From Spirochaetales bacterium (lineage in GTDB: Bacteria > Spirochaetota > Spirochaetia > DSM-27196 > PWMO01), in assembly GCA_007130025.1 (NCBI GenBank), contig SLTF01000452.1, positions 1 through 14,647 of the forward strand: DNA of 14,647 nucleotides, in the 5' to 3' direction. The position numbers were made by a program, and so were the translations under genes. Shown here piece after piece: positions 6,443 through 13,844 of the stretch (positions are counted from its first letter, which is position 1; every line of letters begins with the position of its first letter). Under the pieces are notes generated by a model that worked only from the letters and a program-made list of their open reading frames with translations, did not search any database and was not told where the DNA came from.

Positions 6443-7470
6443 ATGAGTCAGGCAGGACTGTTGCGCCGCGCGATGCGCGTGCGCACCGAAGGCACCGAAA
6501 AAAAAAAGCGCTTGACGAACTCCTGCGCGAAGCACCGCTCGTAGACGACTCGCACGATACCCTCGATCCCGAACACGCGGTTGCCGATCTGCTTCGGAGA
6601 TTCTCGTCCATCCCGGGGGGAATCGAAGCCCCAAGCCAGCTGTTCGCCCTCCTCGCAGAGCAGCTGGACATCGCAAAAGGCGCCCTCCTCCTTCCCGATT
6701 ACGACGGTACCCACCTTGCCCCGTGGGTTGTCCGTGACATCGACCCCACTTCAGAGCACCGGTTGCGCATACCGGTTTCAATGGTCCGTGGGTATTGCGA
6801 TTCGTCTTCCATTGCAATTATCGAGCAGGAACAACTGGAGTCCTGGAAGCCGTTTTTCTCCTTCCGGGAGGGGTCAATGCTTCGACGAATCGCGGTGGTG
6901 GCCTTCTGCACTAACGGCGAACTCGCCGCCGTGGTCCTGGTTCTGGACTGCCCCTATCTCTCGGTAGAGAGTCTCGCCATCAAGCTCATTGTTTCCGCCA
7001 TCCGGGAACCGGCTGAAGCGTTGCTGGGACGGAATCAGGAAGCACGGCGCCGGGCGGGGTTTCGTCACGTTCTCTCGGGTACCACCGAAGTGGTGTCGCA
7101 CGTCGAGGAACAGCGCCGAACCGCCAATCACCAGCCGGTGACCTGCGCCACCGTCTCGGTTTCCGGACTGGTAGACGCGATCTGCGCCGCGTATCCCGGG
7201 GCCGACCGGTATCGGGCATCCCAGGACGTGCTGCGGATCATCGGTTCCATGCTCGAAGAAACGGCGGTTGCCGGCCTGTTGGACGACGGACGGATCGTCC
7301 TGTCACTGAACTCCCATACCGCGGCTCATGCGGATCTGGTGATTCATCAGCTCGGACTCGGGCTTGGGCAGCTTTTTTGCGAGATGGATGCAACCATCGA
7401 TCTGGCACCCCGGATCGTGCGTGTCCTTCCCGACGGCCCCTCGGTAACGGAGGCCCTCGGTGTCTCCTGA
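6443..7470 (+). CDS. GAF-like protein of unknown function, read only through a frameshift at an A10 run
   Basis: Translation from ATG 6443 (AGGGTAGG just upstream) gives MSQAGLLRRAMRVRTEGTE and lysines, then stops at TAG 6542-6544 after 33 codons. The long frame continues one base back from 6508 with ALDELLREAPLVDD and is open to TGA 7468-7470. In that frame no ATG or GTG start exists near 6443-6508; the first usable start is TTG 6763, well inside convincing coding sequence. Joining the frames at the A10 run gives 342 residues. Residues about 63-172 resemble a GAF-like sensor fold (strand GALLLPDYDG, helix, strand RIAVVAFCTNGELAAVVLVLD). About 255-315 is a second alpha/beta module with LLDDGRIVLSLNS. 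No catalytic motif is recognised and no membrane helix is seen. It is 27 bases from the first DUF115 gene. The alternative is an assembly homopolymer error or a real mutation. Confidence 0.72.
6498..6508 (+). other. A10 slippery run with A AAA AAG heptamer, frame-joining site
   Basis: Ten A at 6498-6507 are followed by G. In the frame of ATG 6443 the codons are GAA AAA AAA AAG, so 6502-6508 is the heptamer A AAA AAG in the phase used for -1 slippage in E. coli dnaX. A -1 shift leads directly to GCG at 6508 and the long downstream frame; one extra A in the mRNA would do the same. GAAGG at 6488-6492 ends nine bases upstream, close to the spacing of the stimulatory Shine-Dalgarno of dnaX. No strong downstream stem-loop was seen by eye. 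The run is striking in such a GC-rich region. Confidence 0.6.
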
Positions 7471-7497
7471 GGCTCCGCAATCCGCTGCACGGAAGCG

Positions 7498-9132
7498 ATG
7501 ATTGCGTACTCCCCCGCCCGCTCGGGCGAACTCGCCGTTTCGTACGACGGCCGATGGATTCACTCCCGCTACGATCCCCGCACGGAAGCACGGCGATTCG
7601 TTGAACGCGAAACCCCCGCGAGCGGGGGATATCGGGCGGCAGTGATCCTGGGCGACGGTCTGGGATACCTCGTGGATGCGGTCCGCGAGCGCTTGCCGTC
7701 CGTACCGGTTATCTGGCTGAACTACCACCGCGATCTTTTTGACCACCGTGTCGCAAATGCCGACGCGATGTGGAGCGGCCATGGCCCACCGGACCGCTTT
7801 CTGGATCAATCGCTCCTCGATGATGAGAGCAGCGCCCTTCTGGTGCTGGCGTGGGAGCCGGCGGCGAGGGCCTTCCCCGACGTTGCCGAGCGCTGCCTCG
7901 CCGCACTGCGAACCGTCCTTGACCGGCGCACTGCCGTCCTGGCAACGGAAGGGTTCTTCGGTCGACGCTGGCTTCGGAACTCCATTCGCACCGCGCTGGC
8001 ACTCTGCGCCCGCGGCGCCGCTGAACGGCACCCCGCGATGCGAACGGCCATCTCGGCAGATTCGGTGGTCATTGCCGCTGCCGGGCCCTCACTGACGCGC
8101 TCGCTCTCGGATCTGGCGTCCCTGCCGGCCGGCATGCCGATCTGGGCCCTCCCATCGGCCGTTTCGGTCCTGATCAACGCCGGAATTCGCCCCGACCTGG
8201 TGGTGGCAACGGATGGGGGGGCCTACGCCATAGAGCACCTCAAGCCGCTTCGAGGGCTTGGGGTACCGGTTGCAGCTCCCCTTTCCGCCGCACTCGACCG
8301 CCCGGAAGACGGTTACCCCATTGTTCTTCTCAATCAGGGCTCCTGGTTCGAACGTGATCTGGTTTCATTGCTTCCAACTACCGCCATCGAACTGCCGCCG
8401 CACGGCACGGTCGCCGGAAGCGCCTGGTACCTGGCGAGCGCAATCGGCGTTCGCGCCGTCTCCTTCGTTGGTCTCGACCTCTGTACCGCCGATCTTCACG
8501 CCCATCCGCCCGGACACCGCTTTGAGCGCATTCTCCGGCCGCTCGCGCGGCGCACCAACCCCCTCTACACCACCCTCTTCCGTCGCTCCGTGGTGGACAG
8601 CGAGGTGATTCCCGGCCATTCCGCAGAACGCGCTTGGATGTCCCGTTCGATGCGCGTCTACGCGAAATGGTTTGCCGAAGCCGATCCACCGACACCCGCG
8701 GTCCGCGTCCATCCATCTCCGGTGGCGATCGCAATGCCCACCGGGGAGCTGCCCCGCGCAACCGACCCCCGGCGGCCCGATGCGGAATCCGCCACGGTAC
8801 CGTGGTCGAGCGTCGTCCCGTCTTTAATCGGCGTCCCACACGGCCGGCGGTCTCCGGCGACGCCCGCCGGCCTGCTTCAACCGGCGGTTGACCGCTGGAC
8901 GAGGGCTCTCGACAACCTGCCGACGGCGTTACGCCGACCGGCGAGGGAGCGGTCGCGCGGGGAGTCACTGGCGTGCGACATTGCCCGCACAATCGAAACG
9001 GCGCACTACCTCAACGTGCTGCGGCACGCCCAGTCTGCAGACGCTGAAGCACTCGCCGACGCCTGCCGCGCCACGCTCGCCCAGTGCGTCGGCCGATTGA
9101 GCGCAGATGGCTCTGCGGGAGTTCATCCATGA
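7498..9132 (+). CDS. DUF115/MptE-like protein A (Maf-like, 6-hydroxymethylpterin diphosphokinase fold)
   Basis: 544 residues from ATG 7498; GGAAG at 7491-7495 is unusually close, so initiation may depend on coupling to the gene ending 27 bases upstream. The N-terminal part has a Rossmann-like strand-loop VILGDGLGYLVDAV (49-62). The DUF115 domain (PF01973) begins at about 188 with VVIAAAGPSLTRSLSDL (190-206), then AVSVLINAGIRPDLVVATDGG (221-241) and the distal FVGLDLCTADLHAH (323-336). The family includes archaeal MptE pyrophosphokinase and bacterial Maf proteins needed for flagellin glycosylation in Campylobacter and Helicobacter. The C-terminal 180 residues are Pro/Arg-rich and not recognised. 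It shares PARSGxL, the HSRxDPxxEAxRxV pattern and FGRRWxRN with the next gene product, so the two are paralogues. Cytoplasmic. Substrate unknown. Confidence 0.85.
   Translation: MIAYSPARSGELAVSYDGRWIHSRYDPRTEARRFVERETPASGGYRAAVILGDGLGYLVDAVRERLPSVPVIWLNYHRDLFDHRVANADAMWSGHGPPDRFLDQSLLDDESSALLVLAWEPAARAFPDVAERCLAALRTVLDRRTAVLATEGFFGRRWLRNSIRTALALCARGAAERHPAMRTAISADSVVIAAAGPSLTRSLSDLASLPAGMPIWALPSAVSVLINAGIRPDLVVATDGGAYAIEHLKPLRGLGVPVAAPLSAALDRPEDGYPIVLLNQGSWFERDLVSLLPTTAIELPPHGTVAGSAWYLASAIGVRAVSFVGLDLCTADLHAHPPGHRFERILRPLARRTNPLYTTLFRRSVVDSEVIPGHSAERAWMSRSMRVYAKWFAEADPPTPAVRVHPSPVAIAMPTGELPRATDPRRPDAESATVPWSSVVPSLIGVPHGRRSPATPAGLLQPAVDRWTRALDNLPTALRRPARERSRGESLACDIARTIETAHYLNVLRHAQSADAEALADACRATLAQCVGRLSADGSAGVHP
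7613..7628 (+). repeat. GC-rich inverted repeat inside the DUF115 A gene
   Basis: CCCCCGC (7613-7619) and GCGGGGG (7622-7628) are perfect complements separated by GA, about 115 bases into the coding region. In mRNA this would fold as a very stable six-pair hairpin with a four-base loop. It has no U-tract, so it is not an ordinary terminator. It may be chance in GC-rich coding DNA or a pause site. Confidence 0.35.
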
Positions 9133-10748
9133 GCGATCTGGAGCACCACCTTGGTGCAATTGCCCGACACAGCGCCGATCTCGCGGATCGGTTGCGACGG
9201 GTCGATCCCGCACCACGGATCCGCGTCTTTCCCGCCCGCAGTGGGGTGCTTACCGCCGAGGCGATGAGCGCGGAGGAAGCGCTGCCGGCACGGCTCCTGC
9301 ATTCCCGCATCGACCCGCAGCGGGAGGCGGAGCGCCTGGTGGACTCAATCGAGCCGCGGGGCTTTATCGTCTGCATGGGCCTGGGTCTGGGGTACCACGT
9401 CGCGCGGTTGTTGCAGCACGATACGGTAACGATGGTCCTGGTGGTGGACTATGACCTTGCGATGGTGCGCGCCCTTCTGGAACGGTGGCCGCACGATGCG
9501 CTGTTTCGCGATCCTCGCCTCCAGCTGGTTGTCGACGAAGCACCGGCTGTCCTGGCGCAGACGGTGGGGAGCCGGTACGTTCCGATTGTCCACGGTGACC
9601 TGCGCGTTTTGAGCCTGCGGGGCCGCGTGGACGCCGATCCCGCTCGGTTCTCCGACGCCGCGCACGCCGTTCGCGGTACGATTGACGCTGCGGTCGGAGA
9701 CTTTTCCGTACAGCAGATCTTCGGGCGGCGCTGGATGCGAAATATGGTGATCAATCTGGTCTACCCCGGCCACCCGGCGCTGCGGCTTCCGCACCTGGAC
9801 CGCGTGGTGGTTACCGCCGCGGGCCCCTCTCTGGACGAGCACCTCGGTTCACTGTCGCAACCGGCTCGCACCGATGCCGTCGTGGCGACCGACTCCTCGC
9901 TCTCCGTACTCGCCGCGGCGGGAATCCGGCCCGCCATGACCGTCGCGGTTGATGCGCAGCAGATCTCATATCTGCACGCGATGGGCACTTTCGGTTCGTG
10001 CGGAACGCTGGTTGCCGATCTCGGGGTCCCGCCGGCGGTCGCGCGCCGTTTTCCCGACGTACACTGGTTGGCCGGAGATCATCCGTTGGTCGCTCTGCTA
10101 CGCTCCCGGGGTGTTGCCGTTCCGTACCTGAAGACCGGCGACGGCAGCGTCACCCACACCGCGGTCCGGATTGCGCGGGCCCTGGGTGCACGGCAGGTCT
10201 CCGTCGTTGGCGCGGATTTTGGCTATCCACGCGCGGCCGCGTACGCACGCGGCTGCTATCTTCCCGTACACGCGGTCCAGCACGGCAGTCGCCTGAAACC
10301 CGCCCACAGCCGGCTCTACCGGTTTGTTCTGGATCGCCCCGGCGTCCGGAGCGACGAGGGTGAGGCGGGATTCCGGTACACCACCCCGGTGCTGCAACAG
10401 TACCGGACACGACTCGCGGATGCGCTGCAGTCCGATCAGGAACCGCTTCGCAACAGCGAGGCCGGACCATCATGGACGCCGGTACACGCGAGGGCGGTAC
10501 TCCTGGCGTATGCGGATCAGCTGCACGCCATGGCGGCGCCGGCCGAACCTCTGTGGCGCGCACTTTCCGCGCTCAACTCGGACGAGCAGAACCTCTGGCG
10601 AACCCTCTTCCCCCTCGCCGCCTACTACCACCGAAGCGGCGGCTCCGGCATGCCACCGACCGATACCGTCAATCGAGAGTCCCTCCCCCATCCGCTCGAG
10701 CAGGCGCGCCGGGAGGCGGTGAGAATGATCCGTCAGCTCGTCGAATAG
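9129..10748 (+). CDS. DUF115/MptE-like protein B (Maf-like)
   Basis: 539 residues from ATG 9129, which overlaps the previous stop as ATGA and has GGGAG at 9117-9121; translational coupling is likely. The frame opens 15 codons earlier but without such a site. The N-terminal half carries RGFIVCMGLGLGYHVARLL (77-95), a nucleotide-type glycine loop followed by the strand VLVVDYD (103-109), as in Maf proteins. IFGRRWMRNM (197-206) precedes the DUF115 core: VVVTAAGPSLDEHLG (226-240), SVLAAAGIRPAMTVAVDAQ (259-277), TGDGSVTHTAVRIARALG (336-353) and VSVVGADFGY (357-366). These match the MptE-like diphosphokinase fold, with acidic residues Asp275 and Asp363 at positions often conserved. It is likely a partner of protein A, possibly in glycan or sugar-nucleotide transfer; that is inference. 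The last 16 bases overlap the convergent Memo gene. Confidence 0.87.
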   Translation: MSDLEHHLGAIARHSADLADRLRRVDPAPRIRVFPARSGVLTAEAMSAEEALPARLLHSRIDPQREAERLVDSIEPRGFIVCMGLGLGYHVARLLQHDTVTMVLVVDYDLAMVRALLERWPHDALFRDPRLQLVVDEAPAVLAQTVGSRYVPIVHGDLRVLSLRGRVDADPARFSDAAHAVRGTIDAAVGDFSVQQIFGRRWMRNMVINLVYPGHPALRLPHLDRVVVTAAGPSLDEHLGSLSQPARTDAVVATDSSLSVLAAAGIRPAMTVAVDAQQISYLHAMGTFGSCGTLVADLGVPPAVARRFPDVHWLAGDHPLVALLRSRGVAVPYLKTGDGSVTHTAVRIARALGARQVSVVGADFGYPRAAAYARGCYLPVHAVQHGSRLKPAHSRLYRFVLDRPGVRSDEGEAGFRYTTPVLQQYRTRLADALQSDQEPLRNSEAGPSWTPVHARAVLLAYADQLHAMAAPAEPLWRALSALNSDEQNLWRTLFPLAAYYHRSGGSGMPPTDTVNRESLPHPLEQARREAVRMIRQLVE

Positions 10749-11569
10749 GCGATGGTTGCGTAGCCCACGAGGTGTTCATCCGGTACCACGTCAGAACTGG
10801 TGGCGTAACGGATCAGGCTGCCGTGGTTGGCCCCCCGCATCCGGGCAAACTCAATGGCGGCGGCAGCCGCCCCCGGTGAACAGGCGGAGCGGTGCTTCCG
10901 GGCGTGCTCGATTGCGCCTGCCGCATCCCCGGCGCAGCACCGGTCAATGAATCCGCGGTCATTCTCATCCCGCACCCACCGGTGCGCATCGTCGACACAA
11001 CCCGGACGCGTCAATCCAAAACGTGGTCCATAGTGGGTAAGATCGGTCGAGCCAACCACCGCGACCCGGTCAGACCGCGACCACTGCGCCAGCCGGCGGC
11101 CAAGATCCACGGCAAGCGGACCGGCGGGAGCCCGCAGCCAGACCAGTTGCGCCCGGGGGAAGAGATACCGAACGAGGGGAAGGTGGATCTCCACTGAGTT
11201 TTCACGGTCGGTATCGTCCTGGGTCGGCAGCTCCGCGCGAATCCAGCCGGTGAGTTCCCGATCCGCCGAAATCGGTCCAAGCGGTGTCGCATACTGCCCT
11301 TCCGCGGCAAGCAGAACCGGCGTGTCGGGGCCAAGGTGCCCGCCGATCACCACCACCGTGTCGATCGCCGAATCGAGTTGCTTGAGCCCAAGAAAGGCGA
11401 GTTCACCGGAGTACGCCCAGCCCGCATGGGGGACCACCACCGCGGGAGTCGCCACGGTGGTGGATACCGGGAGCGCCGAATCCTCCCACTGCCGACAGTG
11501 ACGCAGAACGCCACCTCGAGTGGCGGGGTACCAGCCGGAGGAAAGACCGCGGGGACGAACCGATTGCAT
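10733..11569 (-). CDS. amrB: Memo-family protein (AmmeMemoRadiSam system protein B)
   Basis: 278 residues from ATG 11569. The Memo fold (PF01875) is clear, and all metal or active-site positions known from human MEMO1 have counterparts: His48 in VVVPHAGWAYSG, His78 in VVIGGHLGP, Asp176 and His179 in GSTDLTHYGPRFG, and Cys230 in HRSACSPGAAAAAIE. The SVEIHLPLVRYLFP segment (125-138) is also typical. Memo is structurally related to extradiol dioxygenases; human MEMO1 binds iron and copper, and the reaction in bacteria is not settled. In many prokaryotes it is linked with AMMECR1 and a radical SAM protein, but neither partner is next to it here. No Shine-Dalgarno is visible; TATGAT lies six bases before the ATG. 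It is divergent from the GGDEF-like gene, 75 bases apart. Confidence 0.9.
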   Translation of the reverse strand: MQSVRPRGLSSGWYPATRGGVLRHCRQWEDSALPVSTTVATPAVVVPHAGWAYSGELAFLGLKQLDSAIDTVVVIGGHLGPDTPVLLAAEGQYATPLGPISADRELTGWIRAELPTQDDTDRENSVEIHLPLVRYLFPRAQLVWLRAPAGPLAVDLGRRLAQWSRSDRVAVVGSTDLTHYGPRFGLTRPGCVDDAHRWVRDENDRGFIDRCCAGDAAGAIEHARKHRSACSPGAAAAAIEFARMRGANHGSLIRYATSSDVVPDEHLVGYATIAYSTS

Positions 11570-11575
11570 GGGTTC

Positions 11576-11581
11576 ATCATA
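11576..11581 (-). promoter_or_regulatory. Candidate -10 element for the Memo gene
   Basis: TATGAT on the minus strand (five of six consensus bases) ends six bases before ATG 11569. No clear -35 was found at the usual distance. The position predicts a transcript beginning at or beside the start codon, consistent with the missing ribosome-binding site. Confidence 0.4.
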
Positions 11582-11607
11582 TCATTGGGTTTCGTCGCCG
11601 GAAAAGT

Positions 11608-11636
11608 GTGCAATTCCGCGCCATTTCCTCTATAAT
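11608..11636 (+). promoter_or_regulatory. Promoter with perfect TATAAT for the GGDEF-like gene, probably leaderless
   Basis: TATAAT at 11631-11636 is a perfect -10. GTGCAA at 11608-11613, 17 bases upstream, is a weak -35 (three of six). The ATG at 11645 begins nine bases after the end of the -10, so the predicted start site is at or within a base or two of the start codon. No Shine-Dalgarno could fit. The N-terminal membrane helix requires this or a nearby start, so moving the start downstream does not help. Confidence 0.6.
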
Positions 11637-11644
11637 GCGGATGT

Positions 11645-12820
11645 ATGAGTCGCACCTTTTCATCGGCGTACACCCTGTGTGCCCTGCTGTTTGTGCTGGT
11701 CCTTTCGGTGGTCTTTCTGATACGGCTGAATGACGGCCGGAACCGGGAAATTGCCGCGGCAGAGGCAAATTTCGCGTCCGTAGTGCGCGATCTGCAACAC
11801 CATTCTCCTCCGCTTGATTCCGGTGCCATTCAGCGGATACTGGCGGTTTCAACCACAGGACGGGGCACCCTCCGTGCCGTTGCGGTCTTTTCCTTCGAGG
11901 GTGGCCTTGAATACCTCTGGACGATGAATCGCAACTACCTCGCGGACGACCTCACCGCGCTGCCGGTACCGCTCTCGCCCGAGTTTCGCTACCATCAACT
12001 TACCGAAATCGCCCTGTCGCAGCGTGTTCCCGCCGCCGGCGGACGCACCGTCATCGTGGAGGCGGTCTATCGGGTGATCCCCTCATCCATCTGGTATCGC
12101 CTGTTTCATGATACCTTGCTCGCCATCCTGGTATTTGCGGCTCTGACCGTGATCGTAACGGTTGGCGTCCTGCTTGCCGGAGCCGGCAGCCACCGGACGT
12201 CCGCCGCGCATGAGATGCTTCGGCCGGCATCCGACGAAATCGTACTCACCCCGGCGCCTCCTCGGGCATCGGCCCCTTCGGGTTCGCCCGACGGGCGCGG
12301 CGGTCGGGCGGAAGATCGTCGCGATGACCCGACGGGCATGTTCAATCCGGACAGCGGCGTCACCTACGAGGCCCATCTTCCGCGCCGGCTCGCGCTGGAG
12401 CTCGAACGCGCTGCATCAAACGATCAGGACCTTGCCTTCGTGCACGCTCGGTTTCCCGGTCTCTCACGCGGAACCGACGGGTATCGCAGCTGTTCGCGTG
12501 CGATGGTGGAACAGTTTCTCTTCGAGGATCTGATTTTTGAACAGGGACAGGACAGCTTTGCCGTGGTGCTGCCAAACACCGATCTCAACCGGGCAATCAA
12601 GCAGGTTGAGCATTTCTACTCTGAGATCAAGTCAACCCCGCTTCCGGGGCGGCCGTTCTTTGGCATTACCGCCCGGTCGGGGCGCCTGGTAGAGGCAGAC
12701 CGGCTGATTCGAGAGGCGCAGCACGCGCTGCAGAAGGCACACAGCGAACAACAGACCATCCTCGCCTTTCGTGCCGATCCACAGAAGTACCGCGACTACG
12801 TCGCCCAGCAGAGCGAGTAG
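11645..12820 (+). CDS. Two-helix membrane protein with degenerate GGDEF domain
   Basis: 391 residues from ATG 11645. Membrane helix 1 is at residues 8-27 and helix 2 at 156-179; between them lies an extracytoplasmic domain of about 125 residues. A Pro/Ala/Gly-rich linker (about 181-228) leads to a cytoplasmic domain that follows the GGDEF plan: DPTGMFNPDSGVTYEAHLPRR (228-248, compare D-x-LTG-L-N), RLALELERAASNDQDLAFVHA, then QGQDSFAVVLPNTDL (300-314) and ADRLIREAQHALQKA (351-365), which is the usual final helix. The signature GGDEF reads GQDSF, losing one glycine and the catalytic glutamate, so diguanylate cyclase activity is very unlikely. It could act as a c-di-GMP or nucleotide receptor or as a structural dimer partner. 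It ends 31 bases from the convergent DUF4340 gene. The domain call is by motif order. Confidence 0.8.
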   Translation: MSRTFSSAYTLCALLFVLVLSVVFLIRLNDGRNREIAAAEANFASVVRDLQHHSPPLDSGAIQRILAVSTTGRGTLRAVAVFSFEGGLEYLWTMNRNYLADDLTALPVPLSPEFRYHQLTEIALSQRVPAAGGRTVIVEAVYRVIPSSIWYRLFHDTLLAILVFAALTVIVTVGVLLAGAGSHRTSAAHEMLRPASDEIVLTPAPPRASAPSGSPDGRGGRAEDRRDDPTGMFNPDSGVTYEAHLPRRLALELERAASNDQDLAFVHARFPGLSRGTDGYRSCSRAMVEQFLFEDLIFEQGQDSFAVVLPNTDLNRAIKQVEHFYSEIKSTPLPGRPFFGITARSGRLVEADRLIREAQHALQKAHSEQQTILAFRADPQKYRDYVAQQSE

Positions 12821-12857
12821 CGCAAACCCGCCGAAGGGCTGGAATCGTCAGCTACTC
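12815..12857. terminator. Inverted repeat spanning two convergent stop codons, possible bidirectional terminator
   Basis: GAGTAGC (12815-12821) and GCTACTC (12851-12857) are perfect complements separated by 29 bases. They contain the TAG stop of the GGDEF-like gene and the TAG stop of the DUF4340 gene. The loop has a small internal CCC/GGG pairing. There is no U-tract on either strand, so intrinsic termination is doubtful. Part of the match follows from both genes ending in similar Glu-stop codons. Confidence 0.25.
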
Positions 12858-13844
12858 AACCAGATCTTCCACAGGACGCAGCACGCGTTCCGCGATCCAC
12901 GGGGCAAACTCAAAACGAACCGGGCTCCCCTCTCGATCCACCGGGCTCTCCTCGCCCGTCGGCCGAATCCAGAGTCGATCACCGAGGGCATCGATGGTGA
13001 GGGAGAATCGCCGTCCGTCAAAGAGGTCGACATCGATGAGCGCCTGGTCAACCGCGACCACGCTCTGCTCTGCCGCGGCAAAACGTGACCCCTCGAGCGC
13101 GAGGATCGCCGTGACCAGCTCTCGTGCCCGCGTCGGTTGGGCGGACGCACGGCCGGCAGGACCATCAACAATCCATTCCCCACCACTCCCCCGCACAAGC
13201 CGGTAGGTAAAGCGGCGCGACAGCGCGTTGATATCTCCGATGTCGGATCGAATCTGAATCCCCGCCACACGGTCCTCGGTCAACCCCGGCGGCAAGAGCC
13301 GAAGGTCCGACCAGAAGACCGGGCTGCGCTCGAGGGCAAAAAACGGTGCATCGCCAACGCGATACACCTCCGGCCCGGTATCAAAGCGCAGATACCCGCC
13401 GCGTCCGGTGTCACTGCGCCGGCCAAAAGAGAGCTCGGCAACATCACGACCGGCGCGGTCAAACAGCCGCACGGAAACCGGCTCATCCACGCCAAACTGC
13501 GGCCACCCCGCGGGTGATACGGCAACGCGAGCCTCGGTCTGCTGCTCGCCGAGCGTCTGCAGAAACTCCCCAACGCGGCTCTCCCGCGCGGGAAGCAGGC
13601 GTTCATCCAGCGCGATCCACCACCGCTCGGTCCCATCCTGGCCGTGTTCCCGCTCGAGCCGAACCGCCTCGGCTCCGTTTATTTCTACCGTTGTGACCGA
13701 AGAGAGGGCCTCGGGTGCGACCAGAAGGATTCCCGCCCCGATGGGTGCGCTACGCCCGGTACGGCCGGCAACACCAATAAGCCAGGTGAGGGCAAGTACT
13801 CCAATCGCCAGCGAAAGCAGGAGTACGCGTACTCGATACGTCAC
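12852..13844 (-). CDS. DUF4340 domain protein of a Gld-type ABC transport system
   Basis: 330 residues from GTG 13844, with GGAGG ending five bases upstream; the GTG overlaps the TGA of the upstream gldG-like gene as GTGA. Residues 5-25 form a membrane anchor or uncleaved signal, so the rest is probably extracytoplasmic. The body has the repeated beta-rich pattern of DUF4340 (PF14238): RWWIALDERLLPARESRVGEFLQTL (73-97), GVDEPVSVRLFDRAG (117-131), LSFGRRSDTGRGGYLRF (137-153) and VYRVGDAPFFALERSPVFWSD (159-179). WIVDGPAGRASAQPTRARELV (224-244) begins a second copy of the same pattern. Such proteins commonly follow GldG-like genes in bacterial ABC-2 type exporter operons. Their cargo is unknown outside gliding bacteria. 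It is the last gene of a minus-strand operon that continues beyond the window. Confidence 0.85.
   Translation of the reverse strand: MTYRVRVLLLSLAIGVLALTWLIGVAGRTGRSAPIGAGILLVAPEALSSVTTVEINGAEAVRLEREHGQDGTERWWIALDERLLPARESRVGEFLQTLGEQQTEARVAVSPAGWPQFGVDEPVSVRLFDRAGRDVAELSFGRRSDTGRGGYLRFDTGPEVYRVGDAPFFALERSPVFWSDLRLLPPGLTEDRVAGIQIRSDIGDINALSRRFTYRLVRGSGGEWIVDGPAGRASAQPTRARELVTAILALEGSRFAAAEQSVVAVDQALIDVDLFDGRRFSLTIDALGDRLWIRPTGEESPVDREGSPVRFEFAPWIAERVLRPVEDLVE

Noticed and set aside
6508..6545. Downstream stimulatory stem-loop for the slippery site
   Set aside because: Only three- to four-base pairings (GCTT/AAGC, ACGA/TCGT, TGC/GCA) could be found by eye; too weak to claim.
6763..7470. Starting the GAF-like gene at TTG 6763 as an ordinary 235-residue protein
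   Set aside because: It would discard about 85 codons of convincing coding sequence upstream and cut into the GAF-like domain. No ribosome site precedes the TTG.
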